NCBI GenBank assembly: GCA_964400685.1
Contig: CAYNVT010000002.1
Coordinates: 27,773-91,772, forward strand
DNA: 64,000 bases
From: DATCTV01 sp964400685
GTDB taxonomy: Bacteria; Desulfobacterota; Desulfomonilia; UBA1062
Reading direction: 5' to 3'
Positions 8,628 through 17,235 of the stretch are shown piece by piece. Position numbers and translations under genes: made by a program. Positions within the stretch are counted from its first letter, which is position 1, and the number at the start of each line of letters is the position of its first letter. The notes under the pieces are model-generated. The model worked only from the letters and a program-made list of their open reading frames with translations. It made no database searches and was not told the origin of the DNA.

Positions 8628-9293
8628 ATGAAAATAAAATATAAGAACACAAATTATAATATTCAATTTGGAATGGGACAACCATTGACAATGGGTGTTA
8701 CGATAATAGGTGGAATATCGATCGTACTATATATCCTGACCCAGACGAAGAGAGATATCCTTTACCCTTTGTTAGGATTCATCCCGTCCAATGTCTTTGG
8801 AAAACTCATGGTCTGGCAGTTTGTAACGGCTAATTTTATGCACATTAATCTGACACATTTAATCTTTAATATGTTCGGGCTTTACATGTTCGGCTGTCCT
8901 GTTGAAAAGAAGATGGGGCAAATTGAATTTATCAAATATTTTCTTTTCTGTGGAATTGGGGGCTATTTGCTTGCATTTATTCTATGGCTCATCGGATTAA
9001 GTCCGAATCATCTTATTATCGGAGCTTCAGCCGGAATTTATGGCTTATTGTTAGCATTTTCTCTTTTGTATCCTAATCAGAAGATATTGCTTTTCTTTGT
9101 CATTCCTATGCAGGCAAAATGGTTGGCTGTAATCTTCGGAGGATTAGAATTTTTCCTTATGTTCAGAAGTGATGGCATCAGCCACATCGGACATCTTGGG
9201 GGATTATTGGCAGGCTTAGGTTATTTTATGTATATGAAGAAAATAGACTATGATGATGAGGAGGATAATGATGAGGAGGAGAGCGATTCATAA
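8628..9293 (+). CDS. Rhomboid family intramembrane serine protease
   Basis: A 221-residue integral membrane protease that cuts other membrane proteins inside the bilayer. Six hydrophobic helices can be followed. The catalytic pair is visible: Ser134 in GASAGIYG and His189 in HIGHLGGLLAG. The conserved oxyanion-side His/Asn region (HINLTHLIFNMFGL) is also present. The C-terminus is very acidic (DDEEDNDEEESDS) and cytoplasmic. I start at ATG 8628 rather than further upstream because this leaves 2 bp after the previous stop and begins with a normal rhomboid N-terminus. With the HExxH and CHAT proteins it is one of several proteases in the island. The catalytic call is firm; the substrate is unknown. 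Confidence 0.92.
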   Translation: MKIKYKNTNYNIQFGMGQPLTMGVTIIGGISIVLYILTQTKRDILYPLLGFIPSNVFGKLMVWQFVTANFMHINLTHLIFNMFGLYMFGCPVEKKMGQIEFIKYFLFCGIGGYLLAFILWLIGLSPNHLIIGASAGIYGLLLAFSLLYPNQKILLFFVIPMQAKWLAVIFGGLEFFLMFRSDGISHIGHLGGLLAGLGYFMYMKKIDYDDEEDNDEEESDS

Positions 9294-9584
9294 GATATTA
9301 TCTTAACAGGATAAACCTAAAAACGACTTTATTAGCGATAACCTATATGAATTTAGCATGCTATACAATTTATGATTTTAAAGTAATAAGTGAAAGGATA
9401 AAACTAATAAAAACGTTTTATTCATGCCTGTTTAAAGAGGTATTCTTAAAGAGAAATTCTTTGGAAGGTTTTTTAAACAAGATCAATAAATTAATTGAGT
9501 TAGAGTTAATGTCTGTTTATTCAAACTGTTTAATAACTCCAGTATGGGGTTCAAATGAATTAAATTGAACACAAGGAGATATCA

Positions 9585-11918
9585 ATGGGAGGAATTGATC
9601 TTGGCTGGAGTGGTAAACAGGATAATCCCAAACTGCGCCAGCAGATGACCGAAGAACTGGTTATTCTCTGCAAAGATATGGGCTGGGAGCATGAGGTCTT
9701 ATCTCCACGGCAGACATTCACAACCATAGTAGAACCCCCTTACTGGTACATGATGCAACATAACAATCCCATGTATTCAGGTAACCCTGAAACAAATTCT
9801 CCATCAGATCAAATAGAGCACAAATTTATTGGTGAGAAGGATATTACTGAATACGTTTATAAAATCCCGAATCCCTTGAAAGGGAAGATATTTGAGGTCG
9901 CACGTGAAGGAGTGATTATTTATCCCTATGGGACGGAACCCGATTTTATAACTGAATGCTCCTTTGCATTTATTCTTGGAAAAAATTTACCTTTCAAATT
10001 GCAGAACAATATCGCCACCCAACCAGAAAGGTTTCATGATGGTGAAAAAAGAAATGATCATTTTATTCTTCATGGTGATGCACGAATGAACAGCAATGCT
10101 GCATATGGCCTTTGCAAACTTATGACTATTATCAAGCGTTTATGGGTACCTGGTCTCACTTTTGATGCAGAAGGTATAGATGAGCAAGCAAAGAGCATAG
10201 CAGAAAATTTTGGGATGTTCCTCACATCAGGCAAACAAGTGCTTGCACTTTTGAGGAGTAGTAAATTCAGGGATCAATTGGCCAAGTTAACATCATTTGC
10301 CGAGACTAGAATGAATGTGGGCAATTATCCGAAATTCTGGGACCGTTATTGTAGTTTCATTAAACACGTAGGGGATGCTCCTATCCCTGATCTGGAAGCT
10401 CTCACGGCCATGATGAATAACAAGTATGCCAATAAATGGCTGAAGGTTAGTATTGCCGCTTTGCTATTCACTCCCGGTAATGTCCATGAGTTCTTGCGGA
10501 ATCATGATATCCGCGATCTGGGCACCCTCTGTGAAAGGGGCAAAGATATCCTGATGTGCCCTTATCCACCCAGTGTTGAAGATATGGGTAAGAATGAAAT
10601 TGATGTTAACCTCCGTAAGGCACTCTGGTTCCTTGCAGATCCACAAACCGACATCGATGAAAATGAAATTATTGGATTTGTAGAAAACATCCCTGAAACA
10701 TCCCCAAAAACTTCACCTGTCGCTGCCAAGGAAAAAGTATCTGATCCGGTACCACATATAATCTGGAACGATACTGAACATTATGAGGCTATCTTATCGG
10801 ATATTTCATGTCAGATGAATGCCATGAATCCAAAGAACATCATGCAGTTCTTCAACAGTATAGATAAAATTGATTTCTCCATGGACGTGAGCCATAAGGT
10901 AATCTGGCATGACGGAATAGCTATTGCAGTTAAAAACCTGGATGCGATCTTCTTTTATAATATATGTGATCTTTGGGCTGGTTTGCCGGTTGTGGAGCAG
11001 ATGTTTCAGGTTGACCCCGAACCTATATACAGTACCAGGGATGATTTTATAGAAACATTCATGCCATTGTTATATACGAGTAAGGATGAGATAATCATAA
11101 CTGGTTGCGGAAAGGAATTACGTTCAGAATTATTCAGATCTGTAATCTCTGAATGGAATATTGAATATAGGGAACCTCCTGAAGAAGCATGGAAGGTCAG
11201 CTACTGGATCAAGGAAAAGCATAGGGATTGGTATTTTTGGAAAGGACTTCTTATAAATGTGCAGGAACATGTGGGCGAAGACAAAAGTTCCATACAAATG
11301 AGTGTTTGCCCTTTCACTGTATATCCGGAGATCATTAAATATATTCACGGATGGAAATATTTCTTCAGATTCTCTGAGTTATGCAATCCATTGAATGATT
11401 ATTTCTCACCGCTTACGACTAATCGTTTAAAGAGACTCGGATTCCAATTTCTGGCAGATCTTGTTCAAGTGTCTTATGAAACAATCATAGAGATGCTTAA
11501 GAAGACTCCGGGTAAAGGTGTGAGGTCAATCGAGGAGATAAGGGATGTATTTGGTAAAAAAGAAGATTTTCAAAATGGACGGATAACCTTTGGGATGAAT
11601 CTAAAAGAGGATGTTCTTGGACCTGCATCAGCCTCGCGGTGGTGGCCGATGGCTAATCACAGACTCTGCGCTGATGCCCTCTGCAGGGGATGTATATATA
11701 ATGAGAAAAGTGAAGACGACAGACGCATCTGTATTCTGCGGAATCAGACAATTCGGAATGAGCATGAAGAATTCTGCCTGTCATTTTGTTTACATGAAAA
11801 GATAAGAAAAAAACCTGATAATAATATTGCTTTAGGTCCAGTTTTTAGAATGTTTGCCTCTGGCACGATCGGTTTCAGACCGTATGATATCCCAGATAAA
11901 ATGAAGGAGGATATATGA
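9585..11918 (+). CDS. Large protein with RNA-polymerase-alpha-CTD-like segment
   Basis: A 777-residue soluble protein. Most of it is not recognised. Near residues 607-660 there is a helix-hairpin-helix unit (LTTNRLKRLGFQFLADLV, then KGVRSIEEIRDVFGKK) closely resembling the C-terminal domain of RNA polymerase alpha, which binds DNA and activators. A Cys cluster (CADALCRGC, later RRIC) follows near 690-710 and may bind zinc. A Pro/Ser-rich linker near 365-385 suggests two globular halves. ACAAGGAGA stands upstream of the ATG. It overlaps the next gene by 4 bp (ATGA), and that gene is 3 bp from the TPR-CHAT protease, so the three form one operon. It may be the sensor or DNA-binding part of that module. 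Confidence 0.75.
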   Translation: MGGIDLGWSGKQDNPKLRQQMTEELVILCKDMGWEHEVLSPRQTFTTIVEPPYWYMMQHNNPMYSGNPETNSPSDQIEHKFIGEKDITEYVYKIPNPLKGKIFEVAREGVIIYPYGTEPDFITECSFAFILGKNLPFKLQNNIATQPERFHDGEKRNDHFILHGDARMNSNAAYGLCKLMTIIKRLWVPGLTFDAEGIDEQAKSIAENFGMFLTSGKQVLALLRSSKFRDQLAKLTSFAETRMNVGNYPKFWDRYCSFIKHVGDAPIPDLEALTAMMNNKYANKWLKVSIAALLFTPGNVHEFLRNHDIRDLGTLCERGKDILMCPYPPSVEDMGKNEIDVNLRKALWFLADPQTDIDENEIIGFVENIPETSPKTSPVAAKEKVSDPVPHIIWNDTEHYEAILSDISCQMNAMNPKNIMQFFNSIDKIDFSMDVSHKVIWHDGIAIAVKNLDAIFFYNICDLWAGLPVVEQMFQVDPEPIYSTRDDFIETFMPLLYTSKDEIIITGCGKELRSELFRSVISEWNIEYREPPEEAWKVSYWIKEKHRDWYFWKGLLINVQEHVGEDKSSIQMSVCPFTVYPEIIKYIHGWKYFFRFSELCNPLNDYFSPLTTNRLKRLGFQFLADLVQVSYETIIEMLKKTPGKGVRSIEEIRDVFGKKEDFQNGRITFGMNLKEDVLGPASASRWWPMANHRLCADALCRGCIYNEKSEDDRRICILRNQTIRNEHEEFCLSFCLHEKIRKKPDNNIALGPVFRMFASGTIGFRPYDIPDKMKEDI

Positions 11919-12241
11919 ATTATGAGCAAGCCAGTAGATTGCTTGAACAAATCGAGAAGACCTCACTGGTTGAACTGAAACGTGAATTACTTATTAAAGC
12001 GACTGAATACGCCCATATCCGAGCGGAGTATTTCCTGACGGACCTGACAGGGAAAACCGAGATGGAAGACAGGCGCAAAAGAGCTCATAACTCCCTTATT
12101 GATGCCTGTAATATCCTGAGCAGAAATATGCGCAGATTGGAAGAGGAAAATGACTGGCGGGGGGACCTGGGCGATGACCGCAAGGTCATTGGAGATTTTG
12201 CATGCTATGTTCATTGCATCCTTGGAGTTTCGGCAAGATAA
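11915..12241 (+). CDS. Small helical protein between large protein and TPR-CHAT
   Basis: A 108-residue, mostly helical, charged protein with no signal peptide. Its ATG overlaps the stop of the 777-residue gene (ATGA), and it ends 3 bp before the CHAT gene, so it is translationally coupled on both sides. The ribosome site AAGGAGG lies inside the preceding gene. The length and helical character fit an adaptor between the two large proteins, which is inference from position only. No family is recognised. Confidence 0.75.
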   Translation: MNYEQASRLLEQIEKTSLVELKRELLIKATEYAHIRAEYFLTDLTGKTEMEDRRKRAHNSLIDACNILSRNMRRLEEENDWRGDLGDDRKVIGDFACYVHCILGVSAR

Positions 12242-12244
12242 TTC

Positions 12245-14956
12245 ATGAGCGATAAAGAGATTATTTTCACTGACGAAGAGATCCAGAACTTGCTGGCCGG
12301 AGATGCCGGTTTCAAAAGGATGCTAAACGGCATGTCCAAAGGCCAGGCTGCAGGTGTAAAAAGCATTATAACGAATCACAAACTTCTGAACATTCTTATG
12401 AAATTTCTTCCCAAAAATTATAAGTACCAGTTTCAACAGATCTTCGATAAGGGATTGACCAAACCGGACCATGCGGTCAGGTTCTATGAGGAAGGGCGTT
12501 TCTTCGAGGCGAGAGAGATGCTCCTCAAATATATAGAGCTCTTCAATTACACATCCGACACCAAGTGGGGGGCCTTGAATAAGGCTGTGGATTTCTCTAC
12601 AAAACGCGCGAGATCATTGTGTTATCACCTTTTGGGCGAGATCGAATGGACTCTGGGAAATGCTGAAAATGCTGGCTATTGCTATGGTTGTTCCCTGGAG
12701 ATTGCCAAAGAAATCAATGATGTGGATACGATTGCAAAAGCGCTGCTGGGGTTGGGCATCTACAACGGAGAGAAGGGAGAATATGGCCGGGCATTTGATT
12801 ACTGTCAGACTGCCCTCAAGACCATAGAAGGCTTGCCGGAAGATCCGTGGAGGTTGCGCCAGAAGACTCTGAATGCAATGGGCGTCATGTTAAGTTCTAT
12901 CGGAGAGTCTGACGGTGCATGCGAATGCGCCTTGCAGGCGCTTGAAATATGCAGGGAGACAGACGACCGTAGAAACCTGCCGGTATGTCTGAATAACTTT
13001 GCAATTAGACTGGTTGGTATAGAGGAATATGAAACAGCTTTAAATGTGCTCTATGAAGGTCTTGACATTGCCGAAGAGGAAAACAACCTGTGCATGCAGG
13101 CCCTGATACTGTGTAACCTGGGGGATGTTAAGGGCATGTATAATGGTCCCGATGCAGATGAAACAGTTATGGCAGACATCGAATTATTATATGAAAGGGC
13201 TTTGCAATTGGGTGAAGAAACCGGTTCAAAACCAATACAAGCCTTGGCAATGCGTTCTATTGGTCAACTCAACTGGCGCATGGGTGATTATAATGCTGCA
13301 CTTGGCTATTTCGAAGATGCTTTGCAGATATGTCGGCGCATTGGTGCCAGGGCTGACGAAGCAGGGATTCTGCTTGATCTCGGGATGTTCTTAAGGGATG
13401 GCTTTGATGATATTGAAGGGGCTTGTCAGAGGCTGAGGGAATGCATTGCAATCATAGAAACCATGAGAAGCGGCCTTAAAAGGGAGACCCATCGCATAAC
13501 CTTTGCCCATCAAAGCATTGAACCTTACGCCTTGATAGTGGAAAGTCTGGTGCAGTGCGGTCATATTGAAGAGGCTCTTACCTATGTTGAGAGGTCAAAA
13601 TCCAGAGCCATGCTTGATTTGCTCGGCACAAGACTGCAAAAGAATATGCTTCTTAAAAGCGAGAGCCCTGAGTTTGTGCGGGCTTTGACTCTTTTGAAAG
13701 AAATGGATGAACTTCGTATGGCCCTTGATTCGCTCCAACACGATGAGGAAGGCGGCGATGAAAAAAGAGGAGGTCACACGGCATCAGATGCTGAATTGTC
13801 CAATGCCATGATTGATGAACTTATTCTTAAGGAAAAATCATTTGCCGCCGCTTACGCAGCCTTCAGCGCCGTTGATCCGGAGACGGCATCTCTCGTAGGT
13901 GTAGCGCCAGTGATGTTTGACCATCCTGCAGATATGCTGGATGAAGAAACGATCCTGGTAAACCTGTATCAAACAGATAAGGCTTTGTTGATGTTTTTTG
14001 TTGCAGGTGATGCCAACGTTGAATCTTTTACTGTACCCATGTCTGGCCTGGAAGCTGAAGAAATCATTTGGAACCTCACGCTATCAATGCAGGAAAGCGC
14101 TACATATGATGTTCGCGCGCATGCATATATCAGAGAGGTGCAGAGACCTCTGACTGACCTTTATGACAGATTATTCCAGCCGGTTGAAAAGTTGATTTCA
14201 AGATATAAAAGGATAATCATAGCTCCTCATCTCTTCTGGCACTACCTGCCGTTTCATGCCTTGTATGACCGGAAGGGGAAAGCCTTCCTCTGCGACCGTT
14301 TCGAGGTGGGGATTTGCCCCTCCGCTTCCGTGCTTAAGCTTTGTATTGAAAAGAACAGGACCGGCAGGGGCAGCGCATTGATAATGTCACGCGATAATGG
14401 TGATCTGCCTTATGCAGACCATGAGGCTGATCTGCTGGCAGCCTCCTTTTATCCTGAATGTGCGGTATTCAAGGGACAAGATGCTAATTGGGGGAACTTG
14501 AGGAGCCGGCCAGAAGGCTATGACATAATCCATCTGGCATGTCATGGTATGTTTGACGGGTCACAACCTTTTCTCTCCGGTATCGATATACCGCCTGACG
14601 CAGATGAAGCCCGGAGGACATATCTGCTTGATCTGTTCGATATGCACCTGAATTGTACACAGGTGACATTAAGCTCATGTGAATCGGGGATGAACCAGTT
14701 CACATCGGCCGATGAATTGACTGGCCTAAGCAGGGGATTGTTCTATGCAGGTGCGGCTTCGGTTATGTTGAGCCTCTGGAAAGTCGGCGATGAATCCACA
14801 TGCCAGCTTATGGAGAATTATTACTGGCATTTTGCAAAAAACATGCGAACGAAAACACGAGCCTTGCAGCTTGCCATGCAGGCGCTCAAATCACGGCCTG
14901 AATTTGCACATCCCCGATTCTGGGCGCCATTTGTCATAATGGGGGACTGGAGATGA
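12245..14956 (+). CDS. TPR-CHAT caspase-like protease
   Basis: A 903-residue protein. Residues about 70-450 hold tandem tetratricopeptide repeats (units such as LCYHLLGEIEWTLGNAENAG and AKALLGLGIYNGEKGEYGRA), which sense or bind a partner. Residues about 560-903 form a CHAT domain, a clan CD cysteine protease related to caspases. The catalytic dyad is visible: His767 in HLACHGMF and Cys812 in LSSCESGMN. Conserved CHAT landmarks such as HYLPFHALYD and GLSRGLFYAGA are also present. In type III-E CRISPR a TPR-CHAT protein (Csx29) cleaves a sigma-factor inhibitor; here a sigma/anti-sigma pair lies 1.2 kb downstream, but no cas gene is visible. It ends a three-gene operon. The protease call is firm; its trigger and target are inference. 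Confidence 0.92.
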   Translation: MSDKEIIFTDEEIQNLLAGDAGFKRMLNGMSKGQAAGVKSIITNHKLLNILMKFLPKNYKYQFQQIFDKGLTKPDHAVRFYEEGRFFEAREMLLKYIELFNYTSDTKWGALNKAVDFSTKRARSLCYHLLGEIEWTLGNAENAGYCYGCSLEIAKEINDVDTIAKALLGLGIYNGEKGEYGRAFDYCQTALKTIEGLPEDPWRLRQKTLNAMGVMLSSIGESDGACECALQALEICRETDDRRNLPVCLNNFAIRLVGIEEYETALNVLYEGLDIAEEENNLCMQALILCNLGDVKGMYNGPDADETVMADIELLYERALQLGEETGSKPIQALAMRSIGQLNWRMGDYNAALGYFEDALQICRRIGARADEAGILLDLGMFLRDGFDDIEGACQRLRECIAIIETMRSGLKRETHRITFAHQSIEPYALIVESLVQCGHIEEALTYVERSKSRAMLDLLGTRLQKNMLLKSESPEFVRALTLLKEMDELRMALDSLQHDEEGGDEKRGGHTASDAELSNAMIDELILKEKSFAAAYAAFSAVDPETASLVGVAPVMFDHPADMLDEETILVNLYQTDKALLMFFVAGDANVESFTVPMSGLEAEEIIWNLTLSMQESATYDVRAHAYIREVQRPLTDLYDRLFQPVEKLISRYKRIIIAPHLFWHYLPFHALYDRKGKAFLCDRFEVGICPSASVLKLCIEKNRTGRGSALIMSRDNGDLPYADHEADLLAASFYPECAVFKGQDANWGNLRSRPEGYDIIHLACHGMFDGSQPFLSGIDIPPDADEARRTYLLDLFDMHLNCTQVTLSSCESGMNQFTSADELTGLSRGLFYAGAASVMLSLWKVGDESTCQLMENYYWHFAKNMRTKTRALQLAMQALKSRPEFAHPRFWAPFVIMGDWR

Positions 14957-15029
14957 AAAATAATCCTTCAGAAAGGAGAGCTGTCAGATTTGATCGGAAC
15001 TAATACATTTAATGAAATTTCAGTCTATT

Positions 15030-15344
15030 TTAAATGCTTTTTAGTATTGAGGTTCTTGTATTAGCGTACTCTTCTTTTGAAATTAATCCTTTGTTAAAGA
15101 GTTCCTGAAGTTTAGCTAATCTTGCTTCAGGAGTTGATGTTGCATTTTCGCGCCCCCTAGATTTTTCTCCAGCAATCTGCTGTAACATAGATATATTTTC
15201 TCTTGTTGCTTCTATTTGGTCGCTCTGTTCTTCATATGGTTCATCATCAATAATCTCTTGCAATATTTGCCTTTCATTATCAATTTCAATAAGAATCTCT
15301 TCCAATGTTCTTTTTTCCCAGTTTTCATAATAATCACGTCTCAT
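15030..15344 (-). CDS. SHOCT-domain protein
   Basis: A 104-residue protein on the minus strand. The N-terminal two thirds are strongly charged and helical (KRTLEEILIEIDNERQILQ), probably a coiled coil. The last 35 residues match the SHOCT short C-terminal motif (RLAKLQELFNKGLISKEEY), an oligomerisation tail found on many unrelated proteins. GAGGAG precedes the ATG. It is convergent with the TPR-CHAT gene and colinear with the cREC gene. The role is unknown; an accessory oligomerising protein is the safest reading. Confidence 0.8.
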   Translation of the reverse strand: MRRDYYENWEKRTLEEILIEIDNERQILQEIIDDEPYEEQSDQIEATRENISMLQQIAGEKSRGRENATSTPEARLAKLQELFNKGLISKEEYANTRTSILKSI

Positions 15345-15449
15345 ACTACACTCCTCAAATAATTAATTGTCAGAATCTCAATGCTTTCAAAAACTATATT
15401 GCCGCGAAATAATAATGTAAAAATATTAACTCGACAAGTTTACAATATA

Positions 15450-15482
15450 TCCTGTTTCCTTAATATTTAAGAAGCAACAGGA
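15450..15482. terminator. Imperfect hairpin between the two minus-strand genes
   Basis: Arms TCCTGTT...TTAA and TTAA...AACAGGA form a long stem with a small internal loop around TAT. It lies between the end of the cREC gene and the start of the SHOCT gene. There is no run of T after it on the minus strand, so it may be a pause or processing site rather than a full terminator. Confidence 0.3.
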
Positions 15483-15525
15483 ATTAATACCCATCTCTTA
15501 ACTAGATAATTTTATTTACCAGTTG

Positions 15526-15987
15526 TCATATTGGATCATTATAGACGTCACACTCATCTTCAAGCCATTCTGACAGGTTTTCTTTAGTAAGTTCGCGCAT
15601 TGGCAATCGTGTAACACTGAACCCTGCACTTTTGAGCTTATTGACCATTATGGGGGCCTCAGAAGGATTCATTGAGTGAATGAGAATTGGAACTGATCGA
15701 GGCACATAATCAATAATTGCATCAACAACGTTCATACCTGACAGCTTCTTTTCATCTGCGCAGACAATTTGTTCCTGCAAATCATGATCAAGCATAATTC
15801 CTGAATAAGGTGAATCGCCCTGGCGACTTCGATGATCCATTTTAACTACACCGAGAGCTCTTCCTGCTGATGGCGCATGAACAACCCTTATATGTTTCGG
15901 AAGATACGATATCAGGATTCTCGCACGTTCCTGATCATCTTCAACCAGCAAGATCCTTTGAAAAGTGGGATTTTGATGTAAATCCAT
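15526..15987 (-). CDS. Cyclic-phosphate-type receiver (cREC) protein
   Basis: A receiver-fold protein of about 153 residues. RILLVEDDQERA gives the acidic pair after strand 1, and GIMLDHDLQEQ has the DHDL motif that sets the cREC branch apart from ordinary response regulators. A conserved Ser/Thr and Lys-type end (VPILIHSMNPS, then a short beta-alpha tail) completes the fold. The family is often found in conflict and signalling islands, where it was predicted to handle cyclic phosphates or nucleotides. The frame can begin at TTG 16053, but that adds 22 odd hydrophobic residues and overlaps a TTGACA box, so I prefer ATG 15987. No ribosome site is strong for either. It lies between the CHAT and sigma modules in opposite orientation. 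Confidence 0.78.
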   Translation of the reverse strand: MDLHQNPTFQRILLVEDDQERARILISYLPKHIRVVHAPSAGRALGVVKMDHRSRQGDSPYSGIMLDHDLQEQIVCADEKKLSGMNVVDAIIDYVPRSVPILIHSMNPSEAPIMVNKLKSAGFSVTRLPMRELTKENLSEWLEDECDVYNDPI

Positions 15988-16046
15988 AATATGTTCATAG
16001 ACGAAATAAATCCAGAAAGTCGACTTCCATTTTTCTACCAATCGTC

Positions 16047-16075
16047 TTGACAAAATAAAATCTACTTGTTAGCTA
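16047..16075 (+). promoter_or_regulatory. Possible sigma-70 promoter for the sigma-factor gene
   Basis: TTGACA at 16047-16052 is a perfect -35 box. After a 17-bp spacer the -10 position reads TAGCTA, a poor match. It lies about 80 bp before the sigma-factor gene. It may need an activator or a different sigma factor. Confidence 0.3.
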
Positions 16076-16154
16076 CCCTTAGAGTTTTGGATTCCATTTG
16101 ATTGGGCATCAATAATTCCATAAAGAGGAGGGTACGCTCTTCGGACAGGAACAT

Positions 16155-17162
16155 ATGCCGCAAAGTCTGAATGTAGAAAAGATGAGATTTCAAGACTACC
16201 CACGTTTATCCAATGCAGATCTTGTATCCATGTGCATAAACAAAGACCGTGATGCATGGAATGAGTTTTTCCGTCGATATGACCACGAAATTGAAAGAGC
16301 CATCATTAAAACCTTAAGACGAACAAATTATTACGTAGAAAATCAAGACTACTACCAGGATATCGTTTACGAGATAAAAGAGCCTGTTATTGTGAAACTT
16401 TATCGGGACAAAGGACTTGAGGGCTGTGACCATCCGGAACGGGTAAAGGCATGGTTATGGAAGATTGCAATCAATAAGACTGTGGATTGGTTGAAGCAAC
16501 GCAACGCGGTAAAGAACATACCAAAGAGATTTATCGAGGATACGCTGCTTTCTCTATATACACCTCTTAATGAAGATGAAGATATCATTTTGATCGATAA
16601 AATCGAAGACGATTATGAAAGTGGACAAATAGATCATGATGAAGCCCTAAAAAACATTATCGATGATATTTTAAAACGGATAGAGGAGATTGACAATATC
16701 AGGGCATATTGGACACTTAAACTAAGCCTGATTGCCCACATACCGCTTACGGATAAAAATATACTAGCATTGGCAGAATTTAATGGTATGCCTGTGGAAG
16801 ATGTACAGAAAAAACTGGTAGAAATTTACAAGTATGTGGATAAAAAGATTCAAAAAAAGGAGAAAAATGAAGCAAAAGCTATCACTCTTGGTTACAGGAT
16901 TTTACGTCTCCAAGCTCTGAGTAAAATTGCTGGCAAGGAAGGCTTTTCTCAAAAGCAAACGGAATTAGAGGCTGAGATAATGGCGTGTTCTGTCCAACGA
17001 AAAGATTGCATTACCCAGAGCCAGATAGTCTGTCGACCTTCAAACATGGACATCGGTCTGTTAGTCGGGTTACCGATAGATAAAGTCAATCAAGTCACTA
17101 ATATTCTCATTCGCATTCGGGATTCTTTGTCCATGAAAGCAGGTTATGTACAGGAGGATTAA
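16155..17162 (+). CDS. ECF-like sigma factor
   Basis: A 335-residue sigma-70-family protein, longer than usual ECF factors (about 170-220). Residues about 35-115 form region 2: DAWNEFFRRYDHEIERAI, then WLWKIAINKTVDWLKQRN, the helix that binds core polymerase and melts DNA. A charged middle insertion (about 130-210) follows. The last 60 residues, ending DIGLLVGLPIDKVNQVTNIL, look like a region 4 helix-turn-helix. A Met at 16182 is an alternative start. The anti-sigma-like gene follows 73 bp downstream. Core role: direct RNA polymerase to a small regulon that may include this island. Sigma identity is good; the degenerate region 4 leaves some doubt. Confidence 0.82.
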   Translation: MPQSLNVEKMRFQDYPRLSNADLVSMCINKDRDAWNEFFRRYDHEIERAIIKTLRRTNYYVENQDYYQDIVYEIKEPVIVKLYRDKGLEGCDHPERVKAWLWKIAINKTVDWLKQRNAVKNIPKRFIEDTLLSLYTPLNEDEDIILIDKIEDDYESGQIDHDEALKNIIDDILKRIEEIDNIRAYWTLKLSLIAHIPLTDKNILALAEFNGMPVEDVQKKLVEIYKYVDKKIQKKEKNEAKAITLGYRILRLQALSKIAGKEGFSQKQTELEAEIMACSVQRKDCITQSQIVCRPSNMDIGLLVGLPIDKVNQVTNILIRIRDSLSMKAGYVQED

Positions 17163-17235
17163 GACTCTATATAGGGATTCACAAAGATCCCTTGGATATT
17201 ATTATGTAAAGTATCGTCTATAAGGAGTAGGGATA

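Noticed and set aside
9347..9568. 73-residue open frame between rhomboid and the 777-residue gene
   Set aside because: It has no ribosome site and an unremarkable composition; it may be chance in AT-rich DNA.
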